Origin: Roseomonas aerilata DSM 19363
GTDB taxonomy: Bacteria > Pseudomonadota > Alphaproteobacteria > Acetobacterales > Acetobacteraceae
Direction: 5' to 3'
Length of the DNA: 32,038 bases
NCBI RefSeq assembly: GCF_000711725.1
Contig: NZ_JONP01000038.1
Location: forward strand, 1 to 32,038
Part shown: positions 31,257-32,038 of the stretch, one piece after another
Position numbering within the stretch: the stretch's first letter is position 1
Layout of the letters: each line of letters opens with the position of its first letter
Notes under the pieces: model-generated
What the model was told of the DNA's origin: nothing
What the model saw: only the letters and a program-made list of their open reading frames with translations
The model's database searches: none
Translations under genes and position numbers: made by a program

Positions 31257-31591
31257 TCATGGGCCCGCTGCTCCTCCAGGCGAAGGGGAGGCGGTCGGTC
31301 GCCTAGCCTCCGGCCGCGCCGGCGCCTCCCTCATGCAAAAGGCGAGGGCTTCGGCGTTCGTCTCCGGCAGACGGTTCTCCCCGGACGCAGGCAGCGCCGC
31401 GATGACGGCATCCATCGCATCCACCGGGTTTCCACGAGGGGGGCGTCGCCAGCCACTCCCTGGCAGTGGCGATCGCGGCCCGGCCCGGGATCTCCACCTG
31501 GAAGGCCCGAGCGAGCGCCGCCCTGTGGTGGGGGCCATTCCTCTGGAGGGTGAGGACAACCCAGTGGAGGAGCGCCTCCAGCGCGAGCCGG
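31257..31591 (-). pseudogene. Hypothetical gene with a frameshift at a G6 run
   Basis: The minus strand reads IRQAFRLALEALLHWVVL, RAALARAFQVEIPGRAAI and ATAREWLATPP in one frame. After a run of six C on this strand (six G on the plus strand, near 31436-31441) it continues in another frame as RGNPVDAMDAVIAALPASG, then TNAEALAFCMREA, to a stop at 31257. Both halves have normal protein-like composition, so a single indel has probably broken one gene. I do not recognise the family and found no start codon with confidence. Confidence 0.4.
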
Positions 31592-31601
31592 AACGCCTGC
31601 C

Positions 31602-31727
31602 TTATTTGGCGGTCTCGCGCATGGTGAAGCTGCCGAAGTCAGGCAGCGAGAAGCGGCCAGTCTCGATGATCTCTTCCTTGGTGGCGGCGATCAGGTCGGC
31701 CGCGAGAGGCCCGACCGTGCCGTGTGG
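31602..31727 (-). pseudogene. HU/IHF-like DNA-binding protein fragment
   Basis: The minus frame ending at the TAA at 31602 reads LAADLIAATKEEIIETG, then RFSLPDFGSFTMRETAK. The F-x-L-P-x-F-G-x-F-x-x-R-E pattern is the HU/IHF core just before the DNA-binding arms. The N-terminus is cut by an in-frame stop at about 31728 and the arms are missing, so it is a remnant, unless an upstream start in another frame restores it. Confidence 0.45.
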
Positions 31728-31779
31728 TCATGGCCTCCTGTGCCCGGCAACACTCGAACCACAGTCGGCAACGCATCGT

Positions 31780-32038
31780 TCAAGTGGCAGGGGAGGGGGG
31801 CTTCTCCGGCCGAGGCCGCATCACACGCCCGACGGGTGGCTTCCACTCGCCACGCTTTCGGGCAGACCAGGCATACCGGGGATCGTGGTCCAACAAGTGG
31901 AGGTGGTCCGCGAGCCGGTTGCGCTCCAGCCAGCCCACGGCGGCTTCCAACTCAGCGAGTGTCATGGCGGCGCGTGCCTTGTCGCCGGTGACGCGCTTCA
32001 GGGCCGCGTTGTAGCGGTGATACAGCCCTGGTCCCGCG
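31780..32038 (-). CDS. 3' part of an unrecognised protein (runs off the right edge)
   Basis: An open minus-strand frame enters from the edge and gives about 85 residues: GLYHRYNAALKRVTGDKARA, then MTLAELEAAVGWLERNRLAD and a basic, Pro-rich tail ending VMRPRPEKPPSPAT. An internal ATG at 31965 could be a start, but the frame upstream of it looks coding, so I treat the gene as partial. No family is recognised. The composition fits a soluble, helical protein, perhaps of mobile-element origin. Confidence 0.45.
   Translation of the reverse strand, partial: AGPGLYHRYNAALKRVTGDKARAAMTLAELEAAVGWLERNRLADHLHLLDHDPRYAWSARKRGEWKPPVGRVMRPRPEKPPSPAT

Noticed and set aside
1-32038. CRISPR arrays, tRNA or rRNA genes, prophage or defence systems
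   Set aside because: No regularly spaced repeats, cloverleaf-like sequences, phage structural genes, or known defence domains were found on reading both strands.

Overview
The window is high-GC DNA from an alphaproteobacterium, most likely of the Acetobacteraceae (Roseomonas-like). This placement rests on the GC-rich codon use, the pqqABCDE operon, several orphan TctC/Bug-type solute receptors, and a dense set of IS6, IS110, IS5, IS481 and IS3 insertion sequences. It is inference; there is no rRNA or other marker gene here.

Layout. Positions 1-4300 are an insertion-sequence graveyard. They hold the end of an IS6 element, a truncated IS110 with its 5' noncoding region, pieces of a GAF sensor kinase, a decayed second IS6, remnants of a MaoC-like and a TctC-like gene, an intact NhaA antiporter whose C-terminus runs into the TctC remnant, and an IS5-like scrap. 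Positions 4465-11782 (minus strand) form one clean catabolic operon: GntR/FCD regulator, Zn-dependent polyol/aldonate dehydrogenase, TRAP transporter DctP-DctQ-DctM, UxuB-type fructuronate reductase and UxuA mannonate dehydratase. It should import a sugar acid and feed it through fructuronate and mannonate to 2-keto-3-deoxygluconate. Positions 11970-15517 (plus) hold a DUF2270 membrane protein and a three-gene operon (TctC receptor, SDR, lambda-crystallin/L-gulonate 3-dehydrogenase-like enzyme). Positions 15741-20535 (minus) are a membrane and ion-homeostasis block: NhaP, DUF2254, MscS, DUF421 and a YjdF/DUF2238-like protein.

Positions 20784-22163 are another IS cluster: an IS481 scrap, a complete IS6 copy and a truncated IS5. 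Positions 22414-28657 are a PQQ block: a DUF2231 membrane protein translationally coupled to a PQQ-dependent sorbosone/sugar dehydrogenase lipoprotein, an internally deleted IS3, then pqqA-B-C-D-E. The cofactor pathway and a likely user of the cofactor therefore sit together, bracketed by two IS6 copies in the same orientation. Positions 28658-32038 are decayed or unrecognised DNA: a TctC fragment cut by an IS6 copy carrying a 159-bp internal deletion, an antitoxin-like small gene, an unrecognised ORF followed by a perfect 14-bp inverted repeat, a frameshifted hypothetical gene, an HU-like scrap and an unrecognised gene running off the right edge.

I see no CRISPR array, tRNA or rRNA, and no obvious new defence system. 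The most interesting signals are the candidate bridge RNA of the IS110, the hairpin that overlaps the pqqB ribosome binding site, the IS6-bracketed PQQ block, and the precise repeat-mediated deletion in one IS6 copy.
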